Source: Larus michahellis (taxonomy: Eukaryota; Chordata; Aves; Charadriiformes; Laridae). Taken from it: DNA of 64,000 bases. How positions within the stretch are numbered: position 1 is the stretch's first letter; the number at the start of each line of letters is the position of its first letter. Below the pieces are notes generated by a model. The model saw nothing but the letters and a program-made list of their open reading frames with translations, did not search any database and was not told the origin of the DNA. The stretch covers positions 98,578,549-98,642,548 of the forward strand of contig NC_133896.1 of assembly GCF_964199755.1 (NCBI RefSeq), read 5' to 3'. A program made the translations under genes and the position numbers. Shown in pieces: positions 1-18,900 of this stretch.

Positions 1-559
1 TAAATTATACCTTTTCAACGTAGAAGCCTTTTTTGGGGGGGAGGGTTTTCTGTTTCTTTCTTCTTAATGCATTTCTGGGTCTTTCTGCTCTTTGTTGCAT
101 CAGGTGTCTCCTGTCCTGTTCCTTTCAAACTCCGGATTTCCTCACACCGCATCTATGACCGTCTCTTCATCCCATGCCTCGGTCAGCCTTCCAGTGCAGC
201 TCTGCGGCCTTTTTTTTTTTGCAAAGGGTGCTGGAACCTCTGTGTTAAATGTTGCCTGGTTTTGAGGAACCTCTTGCATTACCGTGACACATTTGTATGC
301 TTTCTCTGAGCGGCTGTTACCTTCTCTTTGCTTCCTAATATGTTATTTTTATCGATGTATTTTATGATAGGTGGTGTTAGTGGAAAATGAAATGGCAAAG
401 GAATAGGTCACCGAGGAGCTGAGCTCAGGGCTCATACCGACACTTTGTGAAGCAAAGGGCTTGGAATTCGACGGTCTCCTCCTCCTTTACAACTTTTTCA
501 CGGGCTGGGAGGTATTTAATTTTTATGCTTTTTTTTTTTTTTTTTTTACGTAATGCCTG
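1..559. other. Left-edge sequence, no gene recognised
   Basis: Mixed-composition DNA with a T-rich run near 532-547. Short open frames exist but none resembles a known protein, and no convincing splice sites or repeats were seen. Confidence 0.5.
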
Positions 560-947
560 GATTTTACAAGTGACGTAATTGGCTTTCCAGCTGGGGAAGG
601 GCTCACGGCGTCCTCTGACAGCAGGTGGTTTCAAGAGGACGCGGCTCATCATCAGCGCAGGCAAGGAGCCCGTCTTCTCTGCCTGCTGCAGTTTCGGGGG
701 GCGGGTCTGGGGGTTCACACAGACAGACAGAAAGTGCTCCGCTGGCTCACGGCACCCCTTCCCTCCCCCCGCCGTCTCCCAGCCCGTGGTTTGGCCGAGG
801 GACACCCCACCACCCCCAGGTAGCCTTTACCTTGCCCGGAGTTGTCTCACCCCTCAGCTCCCAGCCCCATGGCGAGCAGAGCGTGGGAGGGGCTACCGCA
901 GGCGACCCTTACGGCTCGACAAGGGGGGGGGTTTAGTCGTTCCCCGC

Positions 948-1020
948 TCCTCGTTAGTATAGTGGTGAGTATCCCCGCCTGTCACGCGGGAGACCGGGGT
1001 TCGATTCCCCGATCGGGGAG
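948..1020 (+). tRNA. tRNA-Asp (GTC), variant with one extra base
   Basis: The sequence matches the vertebrate tRNA-Asp across D arm, anticodon arm (loop CTGTCAC, anticodon GTC at 981-983) and T arm. The internal Pol III box B GGTTCGATTCC lies at 998-1008 and the box A region at about 955-965. It is 73 bases long rather than 72. Between the T stem and the acceptor strand it reads GATCGGGGAG where the second copy reads GACGGGGAG, so one base (about 1013) is inserted. The acceptor stem then needs a one-base bulge or loses its seventh pair. It could be a slightly damaged but transcribed gene or a recent pseudogene. Confidence 0.85.
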
Positions 1021-1031
1021 GAGGCGTTACC

Positions 1032-1035
1032 TTTT
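1032..1035 (+). terminator. Pol III T4 terminator of first tRNA-Asp
   Basis: A run of four T lies 12 bases past the tRNA end, the minimum length that stops RNA polymerase III in vertebrates. Confidence 0.5.
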
Positions 1036-1550
1036 ACACCTGCGGGGCGCCCCTCCTCTTCTTCCTGCTCCTCTCCCGCGCGCCGGAGCCCCGCCCGCCG
1101 TGTGGGGGTGAGGGAGGGTGGCGGTGGGGAACCGCTCCGGGGCGATGGGGCAGACGTGCGTGTTGCCGCGGCCGGCAGCCGCTGTGGGAGGGGAAAAGGA
1201 AAGCGTTGCGGGTCGTTTCGGTGGGGCCGCCGCCCCCGCTGTCGGGAGGTGCTCGTCCGTGCGCGGCCCTGCCGAGCCCTCTCTCCGTACCGCCGGTAAC
1301 GGGGGTGCACAAAAAACCCGAGAGTTTTGAAAGTCTGCATTTTAGCAATTCTCGTCACGCCGCTCAGGGCCCGTGCTGCTGTGCCAGAGCTCCCTCCCGA
1401 AAACGACCCGCCGATGCCGACGTTAAAAAGAACGGGCGCGGTAACGCTGCGGATCACCGCCCGCGGGAGCAGCTGCCGGCAGGGGATACACCCGCGGCGT
1501 GCCCTTAGGAGCCCGTCAGGTCCGTGTATGCAGGAACCAATCTATAGCGG

Positions 1551-1624
1551 GGCCGGTTAGCTCAGTTGGTTAGAGCGTGGTGCTAATAACGCCAAGGTCG
1601 CGGGTTCGATCCCCGTACGGGCCA
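1551..1624 (+). tRNA. tRNA-Ile (AAT)
   Basis: This is a 74-base canonical vertebrate tRNA-Ile. The acceptor strands GGCCGGT and ACGGGCC pair around it, the anticodon loop is CTAATAA with AAT at 1585-1587, and the T arm contains GGTTCGATCCC (box B). No intron is seen. It sits between the two tRNA-Asp copies on the same strand and appears intact. AAT is read after A34-to-inosine editing, as is usual for this isoacceptor. Confidence 0.97.
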
Positions 1625-1630
1625 ATCAGG

Positions 1631-1636
1631 TTTTTT
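1631..1636 (+). terminator. Pol III T6 terminator of tRNA-Ile
   Basis: Six consecutive T begin seven bases after the tRNA end, followed by another T-rich run. Confidence 0.75.
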
Positions 1637-1892
1637 CTTTTCCCCTTGGAGGGGAGGAGATCGCTGGCTCCTACTCAATATTTTTTTTTTTTTTTGTTAT
1701 AGTTTATTTTTGAGGAGGAAGTGTAAGACGGTAGCTCCCAAAGGGAAGCGATCGGAGGGCAAGGAGCGTGAGGCGGCCCGGCCCCTCCCCCCGCCCTGCG
1801 CGGGCACCGTAGATGCCACTCGCAGGTTGGAAAGCCCCCAGACGTGATGTCCTACTACGTCATGGCGGGAAGCGAAGTAATCAGTATCTCAC

Positions 1893-1964
1893 TCCTCGTT
1901 AGTATAGTGGTAAGTATCCCCGCCTGTCACGCGGGAGACCGGGGTTCGATTCCCCGACGGGGAG
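1893..1964 (+). tRNA. tRNA-Asp (GTC), second copy
   Basis: This is a full 72-base tRNA-Asp with anticodon GTC at 1926-1928, intact acceptor pairing (TCCTCGT with ACGGGGA), box A and box B. Relative to the copy at 948-1020 it has A instead of G in the D loop (1912 against 967) and lacks the extra acceptor-arm base. The 5' flank carries an ACGTCA CRE-like motif about 35 bases upstream. This copy looks functional. Confidence 0.97.
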
Positions 1965-1975
1965 GTGATATGACC

Positions 1976-1979
1976 TTTT
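1976..1979 (+). terminator. Pol III T4 terminator of second tRNA-Asp
   Basis: Four T start 12 bases past the tRNA end. The distance and length match the first Asp copy. Confidence 0.5.
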
Positions 1980-2404
1980 CTTCATGGCAGGTCGCAGGGG
2001 GACGGCATGGCCACCCTCCTTGCTTTTCCCCACGACGTCCTCGATGAGGCTCGTATCGGGGAAAAAAGGGCAATCAGCCCGGGGCTGGGAGCAGCAAAGT
2101 GCTATTATGAGGACCTTGGGACAACACCCGAGTGCTTCCTGATCTCCCTGGCAAAGGAATCATGGTAGTCAGGACAGCTATAGTGCCTTGATGACAACTG
2201 AGATGTTTCTCCTCAAAGCAGCCAGCCACTGCCTTTGCCTCTTCTCAGGCTAGACAGGACCCCAACCCCGAATCTCCCGTTTACTGATCAGTCAAGTCAT
2301 GCTACTGCAGCACATCTTAAAACACTACCTGGACAGCATCAAAATGCATGTGACTAAGTACCACCTTTTTTCACAACTTCCTGAAAGGAGAGTTTAAGGT
2401 TTAA
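1980..2404. other. Spacer between tRNA cluster and CPOX 3' end
   Basis: About 0.4 kb of non-coding sequence separates the last + strand tRNA from the converging CPOX transcript. No repeat or reading frame is recognised. Confidence 0.5.
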
Positions 2405-2424
2405 AAATCATACCAAATATTCCC

Positions 2425-2430
2425 TTTATT
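2425..2430 (-). promoter_or_regulatory. Candidate CPOX poly(A) signal AATAAA
   Basis: The + strand reads TTTATT, giving a canonical AATAAA about 415 bases after the CPOX stop codon. No other canonical hexamer was noticed between it and the stop, so the 3' UTR would be about 0.4 kb. Confidence 0.6.
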
Positions 2431-2843
2431 CTTTAAAAAAAATATTTCTAAAACATCCCAACATTTTCTAAGAGTAAGCAGTGCTATTTAGGCACAGATA
2501 ATGCTTTCATTCCACTGGGAGAACACTTCACAGTATTTACCATTTTGCAGTCAGACAGATCAGTTGAGGAAATTCTTAAGCATGCATAGTAGTCCTGTGA
2601 GGGAATCACCAGTCCTTCACAAGGCAACATCAACAGGGGGTGATAACATTAGCTGACCAATCTTAAAGAATGAGTTCACGTAATTGCAAGTTATAACAAG
2701 TCTACAGCATTATTAAGGCACCAGGTAAGAGTATAAATAACATACTAAAACACCACGCAACAGCAGTCTGAATGAGCTGGTTTGCAGGCGTTCCTGTTCT
2801 TTCATAATGGCTCAGTGTTAGCAATCCATCTTCACGATCCGTG

Positions 2844-11728
<8,885 letters not shown>

Positions 11729-11779
11729 GACGGTCACCAGCGCCGCACTGCCGGCGGGGCGGGACGCCGACGGGCCGAG

Positions 11780-11870
11780 CGGGGCGGGGCGGGGCGGGGC
11801 GGGGCCGGGCCGGGCCGGGCCGGGGCGGGCCGCTCCGCGGGGTATATAAATATGTGTTTATATACACGTG
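11780..11870 (-). promoter_or_regulatory. CPOX: CPOX core promoter: TATA box, E-box, tandem GC boxes
   Basis: On the minus strand a TATATAAA box occupies 11864-11857, with a palindromic CACGTG E-box directly upstream (11865-11870). Downstream, 11780-11830 is an array of GGGGC and CGGGC pentamers that form overlapping Sp1-type GC boxes and G-quadruplex-prone DNA. A start about 30 bp past the TATA box would give a roughly 100-base, very GC-rich 5' UTR. A second TATATAAA on the + strand (11843-11850) faces the other way. Motifs are seen directly; their use is inferred. Confidence 0.6.
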
Positions 11871-11894
11871 TCTGTGCCTGCATGGTGGGCTCTG

Positions 11895-11984
11895 GGTCCT
11901 GGTCCTGGTCCTGGTCCTGGTCCTGGTCCTGGTCCTGGTCCTGGTCCTGGTCCTGGTCCTGGTCCTGGTCCTGGTCCTGGTCCT
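11895..11984 (+). repeat. Perfect hexanucleotide array (GGTCCT)15
   Basis: There are fifteen uninterrupted copies of GGTCCT (90 bp), about 165 bp upstream of the CPOX start codon. The length is a multiple of three and the unit has no stop, so it creates long artificial open frames (Val-Leu, Gly-Pro or Arg-Thr repeats) on both strands. These should not be read as genes. The absence of interruptions suggests recent expansion. Confidence 0.97.
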
Positions 11985-11989
11985 GTCTG

Positions 11990-13640
11990 CTGGCCTTGGC
12001 GCGCGTGAAGCATTTCTGCGTTGTAGCATGAAATAACCCGGTTTTGGTCAGCGGAGCTGATCCAGACTGCAGAGGGTCGTTGGGTGAGTAAAGGCTTGTA
12101 CACGGCCAGAGATGGTTGGAGTTACGAGTAAAGGTGTATCTTCTTGAGCTGTCCTATGAACCGAATGGAATTGCTCACCTGCATGTGGCATTGCTGGGTT
12201 TACGCTCACAGTAATTATTTTTTTTAGAACCTGACCAGTTTGTGGCACTGCTGGTTTAGTGCGATGGGAATGTTTCCCACGGATTTCAGAGGGCACATGC
12301 TTATGCCTTCTTTGTTCTTTCTGAAGTTGATGCACATTTTTTTTCCTAATAAGAATTTAGAGTAACAAGTAGAAGGGTTATGTAGAGCCCGATGTTGAAA
12401 GGTACTATTCAGCACCAGCTTGCAGTGCAGAGTTTCATTTTTTTGGTGCTGATGTTGGCACTAGATCCATTAAAATAACTTTCTATTTTCTCAGCTGCCT
12501 TGATATCGGCTGTATCAACAGTGTGACGCTACAACAAGCCAACTAGCACAATGACAAAAGACTTTAGCAAACAAATAAAACCACACTTTTCATTGAGCAA
12601 ACACGTAAGTGACCATGCAGCTGTGGATGATGGTACTGTGATGAGCTGAGCTAGGAGAGTTTTATTTCAAATCAAACAGCTGATTTACTAATGTTATTTT
12701 TTAATTAAGCATATTATTATTTTATAATAAGAAATTACGGTCATTGAAAACCTGTCATCGATTGAGGAACAGTATCAGGGTTAGGCTGAGAAAAATAACA
12801 GCTGCCTCAAAAGCCCAGCCCTGCAAGGTTTGTACTCTGGTATAGGACTGTTCCTTGGAAACAGTGAACTTCTGCTATTTCTAGTCTGTTTTGCACCTGT
12901 AGTATCTAAGAGGAGATATTTTCAAGGGTGGCTCTGTGGAAGTCAAGGGGATTTGTCCCTAATACGGATCAGGTCTTTGTTATCTGGCTCTTTTCATTGT
13001 AGGGTAATTTGGGGGTGGGGGTATAGGGTGTGTGTAAAGCAATAATGTTCACTTGAAGGCTTAGTCCATTTCTTTTCATTTCTGATCTGATTCTGCTCTT
13101 TGGCAGCAGAGGATGCTGTGAAGCTGCTGAAACTCTGCAAGTAAGAAGGGAAGGAGACCTCTGAGCTGGACTCTCTTCTGCCATCAGCTGGAGGACAGGA
13201 TCTCTGATGAGCCAGGAGACCTGAGCCACTGGAGACAGGACTGAGGGAAGGAGTGTGTCATTATTCGCAGGAAACATCTGTGGCCAAGGGAGAAGGGCAC
13301 TACCACCTTAGGGGCTGTGGTAAGTCTGCTTAATTTGGCTGCACTAAGCAGCTCTTTCCACTGTTCTTTATCCAGGACTGGCTGTGATAGCTCGGTTTCT
13401 TCTTGAATTGCATCCACTGGATTTACCAAAACATTTTCATGGTAACAAGTGTGCATTGTGCACTTCCATGCTACTTACTGTAGTAAAGCTCTGCTCTCTT
13501 AGTGGGCTTCCTAGGTACTACTGTAATAGAAAAAAATAAATGCTGAGGATAAAAGAATTTTAAAATGCATTCACGCTGATGAGCATTTAATGTTTTGTTT
13601 GGGTTTTTTCTGTATTAGGTTGAGTGCAAACTTTGATTGA
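11990..13640. other. CPOX upstream flank, no gene recognised
   Basis: A+T-richer intergenic DNA. Open frames are short and unrelated to known proteins, and no clear repeat was identified. Confidence 0.6.
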
Positions 13641-13647
13641 TAACATC

Positions 13648-13890
13648 TGGTAATTTAGCTTGACAAGACCTCTGGAGGTTTCTAGTCCAACCCCAGGGGT
13701 TCACCGTTTCCAGGCTGGATGTGGTTGCTCAGGGCCTTCCTTGTCTAGCTGCATTTGGAAAACTCACGGGGAGGGGAGTTTGTCATCATGCCCGTGCTCC
13801 TGCCCCAGCACTGCACCACCCCCACTGGGAAGAACTTTCTCTTGTATCTAGTGAGAATTTCCTTTGCTGCAACGACACTGTCAGGTCAGC
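13648..13890 (-). mobile_element. Old CR1 LINE 3' fragment
   Basis: On the + strand the order GACCTCTGGAGG, TAGTCCAACCCC, GTTGCTCAGGGCCTT, then AAGAACTTTCTCTTGTATCTAG and TTTCCTTTGCTGCAAC reproduces the reverse complement of an avian CR1 3' end. This covers the terminal UTR through the end of the reverse-transcriptase frame. It is much more diverged than the copies at 23 and 32 kb. Confidence 0.75.
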
Positions 13891-13894
13891 GTCT

Positions 13895-16800
13895 TGCTTT
13901 TGCTGCTGAATCTTAGAAGCACAACTTCTCTACAGACTGGTATTTCCCGGACTGGATGCTGGAGCGTGGTTAGGCTGCACTCTCTGGTGGCGGTGAGGAG
14001 GAGTGATAGAGTGTAAAATTGATACTCCTGCTGTTTCTGTGTTGAATCCTCTCACATTAACTTCTGAAGGCTGTCTAAGGTTGAGATGTCAGCCAAATGC
14101 CACATACTTTCCCTTTGCAACAGCGGGGAAGGTGCAATTAGTAGACAAGGCATCAAATGTGGCACCTTGTATAGGTGGAGGGGAGAAATAGATTATTTTT
14201 TTTTTTGTAGCCCTGTTTAAATGTGTACAACCAAATTGTGCTGGCTGGTAAAAATAGCATGGTAGAGAGTAGCTCAAGCTTTCTTTTAATGTGTTTGAAC
14301 TAATGTGCTTCACCACATTATTTCAGCTTCCCTCTCTCTGCAGTACAGAGAATAGGAGTACGTACTGACGTGCATGAGATGATCAACAACCCAACAGCGA
14401 TAAGAAGCAAGAAAATGCTTCTTACATGCACTTACATTTTGATCTGCATTTTCAGTGCATAGTGTTGGTATGAAGGGTGGGGGCTTTCAGCTTGTGTGGG
14501 TGCTGTTGAATGTCTGTGCTCTTCTTTTTCCTTGGAAATACAAGAGGAAGAGGAGCAAAGAGCTTAGGTCAAAGCCAAAAGGAAAACCTGGAATTGGCTG
14601 CATTTTCTTAAGCAAGAACTGAACCTGGGGAAATGTAACTTAACCTTTTCTGGTGGGCTAGGTGAAATTCCGAGGTCTTGACTTCCCTTGAAATGTCTGT
14701 GTCAATTTTTAAAGCGTGACTGAAAATTTGCGTGATGAGGAGACTTTGAATATTGTATCACTTAGTGAGTCATCCATTTTCGCACCTGTATGTGTTGTGG
14801 TAGTGACTATCTTGTGGTGGGTTTTGTTTGCAATGAGAGTGAAGCTGTTTAGAGTTGCTAAAGCCGTTTAGAAGTTAGCCAAAACCTCTACCAATGCAAA
14901 TCAGTGTGATTCTCCAGAAGGTTGTAGGGCTACAGTGATTTCAAGAAGATTTGAAGAACTAGACTCTTACCTGCATTTTTATGTAAGGTAACTTCCAGTG
15001 TTCTTCTTTTTTATTTTTTTTACCTGTATTTTTAAAAGAGCTCTGAAGCTTCTCTGCTGCATGTATTCAGGTGCTGGCTACCTTGTTTTTCTTTCCTATG
15101 AGAATTTATGCACAAATAGAGTATTAACAAAAAAAAATAAGAGACACTTCAGGTTCTAAGGAAGTGAAGCATGGTCAGGTCTGATTCAGACTGAGACAGG
15201 CACAATGCTTTCACTGAGGCCGTTTGATACTTTTGTTTTGAGCACTAAATTTATTTGCTGGTTCTTAGTGCTGGTTATAGTGCTGGTTCTTATTAGAAAA
15301 TGGGAAAAAATTAGTTGAGAACATAAAAATTCCCCATCAAGTTGGCATTTCTATTCTGAAATTAAAAGAACCAATCTTATCCAGTTTACTCTATCACACA
15401 AAGCCTTGATTGTGACTTCAAAGTGATGCTGAGATCTTGCAAAGTTGAACAAGTACTCTTGTTTAACAAAGGCTCAAAGGTTTTGCATGACAGTATAAGT
15501 TGAATTAAGTTAATATTTCAGTATGTGTCAGAGAGAAATAGAAGCTTTAGGGACTGAGCTGAAATAGGAGGTAATAGGAAGGTTGTAAGAGAAAGATGAA
15601 AACTCTTCCAACTATGTCTGTCATCTCAGTAATTTGTCTGGATGGAAGGTTCATAGGAATCCACCATTTTTTTTTCTTTTTCATGCAGGATTGGTTCTCC
15701 TGGCTGTATGAAGGAGGGAAAGCGCAACTACAGAGCAAGAAGCTGCTGTGCTGAAATTGCTTCAGGCTACTTCCTGGAGGGTAAGGGAAGTTGTGAAATG
15801 CTTTAGGAAAGCCTTTCTTCCTCTGACACTTGATCACCTTTACAAAGTTAATAAAAGAGAAGAGACAAAGTGAAATGTAGCATTGCCCAAAGAGACTGAA
15901 ACCCCTGGAGAGGTTTGCACTAACAATCAGGCCCCAAAATGTGCTGCATGCAACTTCCTCTGGAAATGTGCTAGCACTCCAGGTCAGCTACTACAGTCTT
16001 CCCTGCGATGAGAAGTCTGTCTGTTTTCCTGCTTCCTCCACACCCTTCCTTCAACTCTGCCTTCAGATTTGCTGTTGCATAACGCCATCTTCATAGAACA
16101 TCAGGAATTTTCCAAAACCATAGCTGTTGCGTATGTGGTTTCATCAAGGCTAGAAAGCCAAAGCATCTCCTAGGCTTCCAAGGAAAGGTAAAGAACAAGC
16201 AGAAGCGATCCGCTGAAGTGGGTTCCCTGCTTCTTTTCTTGTTCTGAGATCCAGGTCAAACACACTACTCCCCTGCCCTAGTGTCATCTTTTTTTTTTTT
16301 TCTTGCAGCCACTGTAGCTGTTTATACAGACTAAATGTCATGTTTGCTGTTATGAAAGTCCATCCGGAAGCCAAAATACACACCCTTTCATCTTCCCTGG
16401 AATAATCGGTACGTTGTTTATGGTTAAGCTAAAGGACCAGCTGAGTTAGCTCAAAAGTCTTAACGGACTTGTGTCTGCAGCTATTTCTGAGTAACAGACA
16501 TACACTGTGATAGCGTGGTTGAAACTGCTCTACTGTCTGGGCAGTTCTATAGAGCTCCAGAGATTTATAGTCTTTGAAATGCTCCTGTATAACTACAGAA
16601 CTGAACTTCAAACTTGATCTAAAATCACGAGCTTATGCTCCCTTAAGTTCCATAATGCCCATCAAGAAGCCTTGATTCTAAGGGCATCAGAAAGCACTAC
16701 ACATTTTGTCATGGTATAAAATAAGATCTTTCCCACACTCACAGGAGGGAGAGATGCTAAAGCCTTTCTCTTGCTGTGGTAACCACAGCAACTTGGTTTA

Positions 16801-18590
16801 AAAATGTTGCAGTGCTGTCTTGTGTGTCCGTAAGCTTTCCTGGTGTAAGGCATGGTGGCAGGATGAAAGCTATGTCATTAGGTTCTAGTTCATCTTTAAT
16901 CAAATGAACTAAATCATATTCACACCAGTAACTTTGTAATTGTTCACATTTGGGTTTGTACAGTTTGCTGGGGTTTTCAAGGTTTTTAAATCAGAGAATC
17001 CTGCAATCTGCACTTGTTGATCAGAATTCTGTAAGCTGCATGTAAGTGAACATCATATAGTATTCAGCAGGGTTTTTTTAATAGTTGCAATTGTTAAAAT
17101 AGAAATTTTAGGGAAGTAGCAGCTGTATCTGTGCCACCACCCAAGACACCATTAGCAGGAAGGCTAGTGGCAGGGAGGGTTGCAATGCATATATGGAAAA
17201 TCAACAGAAAGCATTAGGATGGGAAAGCAGTTTCCATGGGAAAAAGGTGCTATGCTCATCCTCACAGACAAGGAAGATGACCGGTGTAAGAATTGAGAGA
17301 CTGTACAAGACGGGTGTTGTGGTCATTTAGAAGCTGGCAATTTGGGACTCGTGATGGTTCTTGGCTGTGGCACTTTTAACCTGGCGCTGGGGGCCTGGTT
17401 TACCGCCTGGTGGAACTGTAGGCTTAATACACCATCTTAATCTTACCCTTACACTGTACCGCAGGGATAAGGTCAGGCAGGACTTCTATGGAAAAGAAAA
17501 TAAACTGGTTTTCCTGCATTGCCTCCAGAAAATTAATGATAAGGCCTGCTTATTACATTAATTACTGTAAAGTAAGAGATACTCTTTCCTCATACTGTTA
17601 GTTATAACTACAGTTATAAATAATACAGTTATAACTACAGGTTTTGCAATGGCCATTATTCAATGACCAGATATAACTATCAGGCCTGACATTTCTCCCT
17701 TGGTTTAAATCTTATGCAGTTGTGTATGCAGGACGGGGTAGGGCAGAATGAGGTCTGTTACCTTAGCATAGAAAGCTGGTCGGATGGTAAGGTTATTCGT
17801 CAATATGTCTTCTGTTTTCAAAATGCAATTCTCAAGCACCCAAAGGCACTTTTTAGTGCAATCAGCACCCCACATGCATGACCCTGAGTGTCAGTGAGGG
17901 CTGTGCCTTTTAAGTAACATATGTACAAATGATCTGAGTGGTTCAGACCAAGCATCTGCCTGCTCCCCATCTCTAGCAATGGCCCCAAGCGTACTTCTAA
18001 TGGTTTGCCATTGTTAGCACGTGAAAGAGTGCTTTCTGGGAAGCATCTGGTCAAAGCTCAGGAAAGCCCTGCCTACCTAACCCACCCAGGCCAGCATGTC
18101 AGGAAGCACGTGTGCTCCATACAGACAGTGGGGTGGCTGCAGTGGCTCCATGGTGGCTGCCACTGATGGGTCTGCTGGTCTGCAGGGCCTCCCCCTGCTC
18201 AGGCCACGGGGAGTGTTAGCCATGGGGTCTCTTCCAGAAGGGCTGACTGTTGCTGAGGAGGCTGGTCAGTGTATGGTGAAGCAAGCCTTGTCCAGGCTCT
18301 TCAACAGTCTAGAAATCCCTCAGCCTGTGATTGTCCGTGCCTATCTTATGGACCTTGCTGGATGGTCACGGGGCTGCCAAGAGAAAGAGCTGCAGAGGTG
18401 TAGCTGCAGGAAGAGATGGTGGGAGGGCAGGTGGGAGATCCTCTCAGAACAGAACTGTGAGAAACTCAGTAAGAGGATCTGATTCTTGTACAAGTGCTTC
18501 TAGTACACAAGAAGCATGGTTAGGAGTGGGCCAGTGGGACTTGCCACATCCCCCAGGGCAGGCATGGTGTTGAGGGGCCAGTTTCAGCCC
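13895..18590. other. Intergenic, no gene recognised
   Basis: About 4.7 kb without a supportable gene. It includes a small direct/inverted repeat at 17600-17636, with two copies of the palindrome AGTTATAACT 27 bp apart. Open frames such as 18096-18482 show no known motif. Confidence 0.55.
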
Positions 18591-18599
18591 TTGTAACGT

Positions 18600-18900
18600 G
18601 CTCGAGAACAGACTGGTAGTGTTGTACCAAGTACAAACTGAGCTGGCTCATTAAAAGCAAGCCAAACCCAAAAGCAGACACCAGGGAAGCAGAAGAATGA
18701 GGCATGATGCTTCTGCTGTGTACTCTCCCAGCGTATGTGTGTCTTTACTTCAGGGATTTCCTGAACCTGGTGGTGTTTATCTGGTTAGTGACTATCAATA
18801 AATCTTTCCTCTAAATGCTCGTTCAGTCTCCCTTGAGAATTTTCTGCAGCTAGAAAATCCTTCAGCAAGGACCTTGTCTAGAACCCCGCTTCTCTTATCT
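18600..18900 (-). mobile_element. Possible ancient CR1 3' UTR fragment
   Basis: Read on the minus strand, GAGCATTTAGAGGAAAG, CAGGTTCAGGAAATCCCTGA, GCTGGGAGAGTA and TTCTTCTGCTTCCCTGG occur in an order like that of old CR1 3' UTRs. The terminal motif is not clear, so this is a tentative call. Confidence 0.35.

Larger units (their letters stand above)
560..1560. promoter_or_regulatory. GC-rich, CpG-dense block hosting tRNA genes
   Basis: The stretch is much richer in G+C and CpG than the flanks. A TGACGTAA CRE-like site lies near 571-578, and a G9-type run sits near 922-930. Two tRNA genes fall inside it and a third just beyond. It may be a CpG island maintained by the tRNA cluster. A Pol II promoter for a gene to the left cannot be excluded, but no exon is visible. 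The open frames here are what GC-rich DNA yields by chance. Confidence 0.6.

Noticed and set aside
954-1457. A 167-codon minus-strand frame across the tRNA region
   Set aside because: It overlaps the tRNA-Asp gene in antisense and lies in GC-rich DNA. It is a chance frame.
11735-11737. In-frame GTG upstream of the CPOX ATG as a start
   Set aside because: Vertebrate nuclear genes normally start at ATG, and the ATG at 11728 already gives a complete leader.
18096-18482. A 128-codon plus-strand frame with Leu- and Gly-rich stretches
   Set aside because: No family resemblance and no promoter or splice context.
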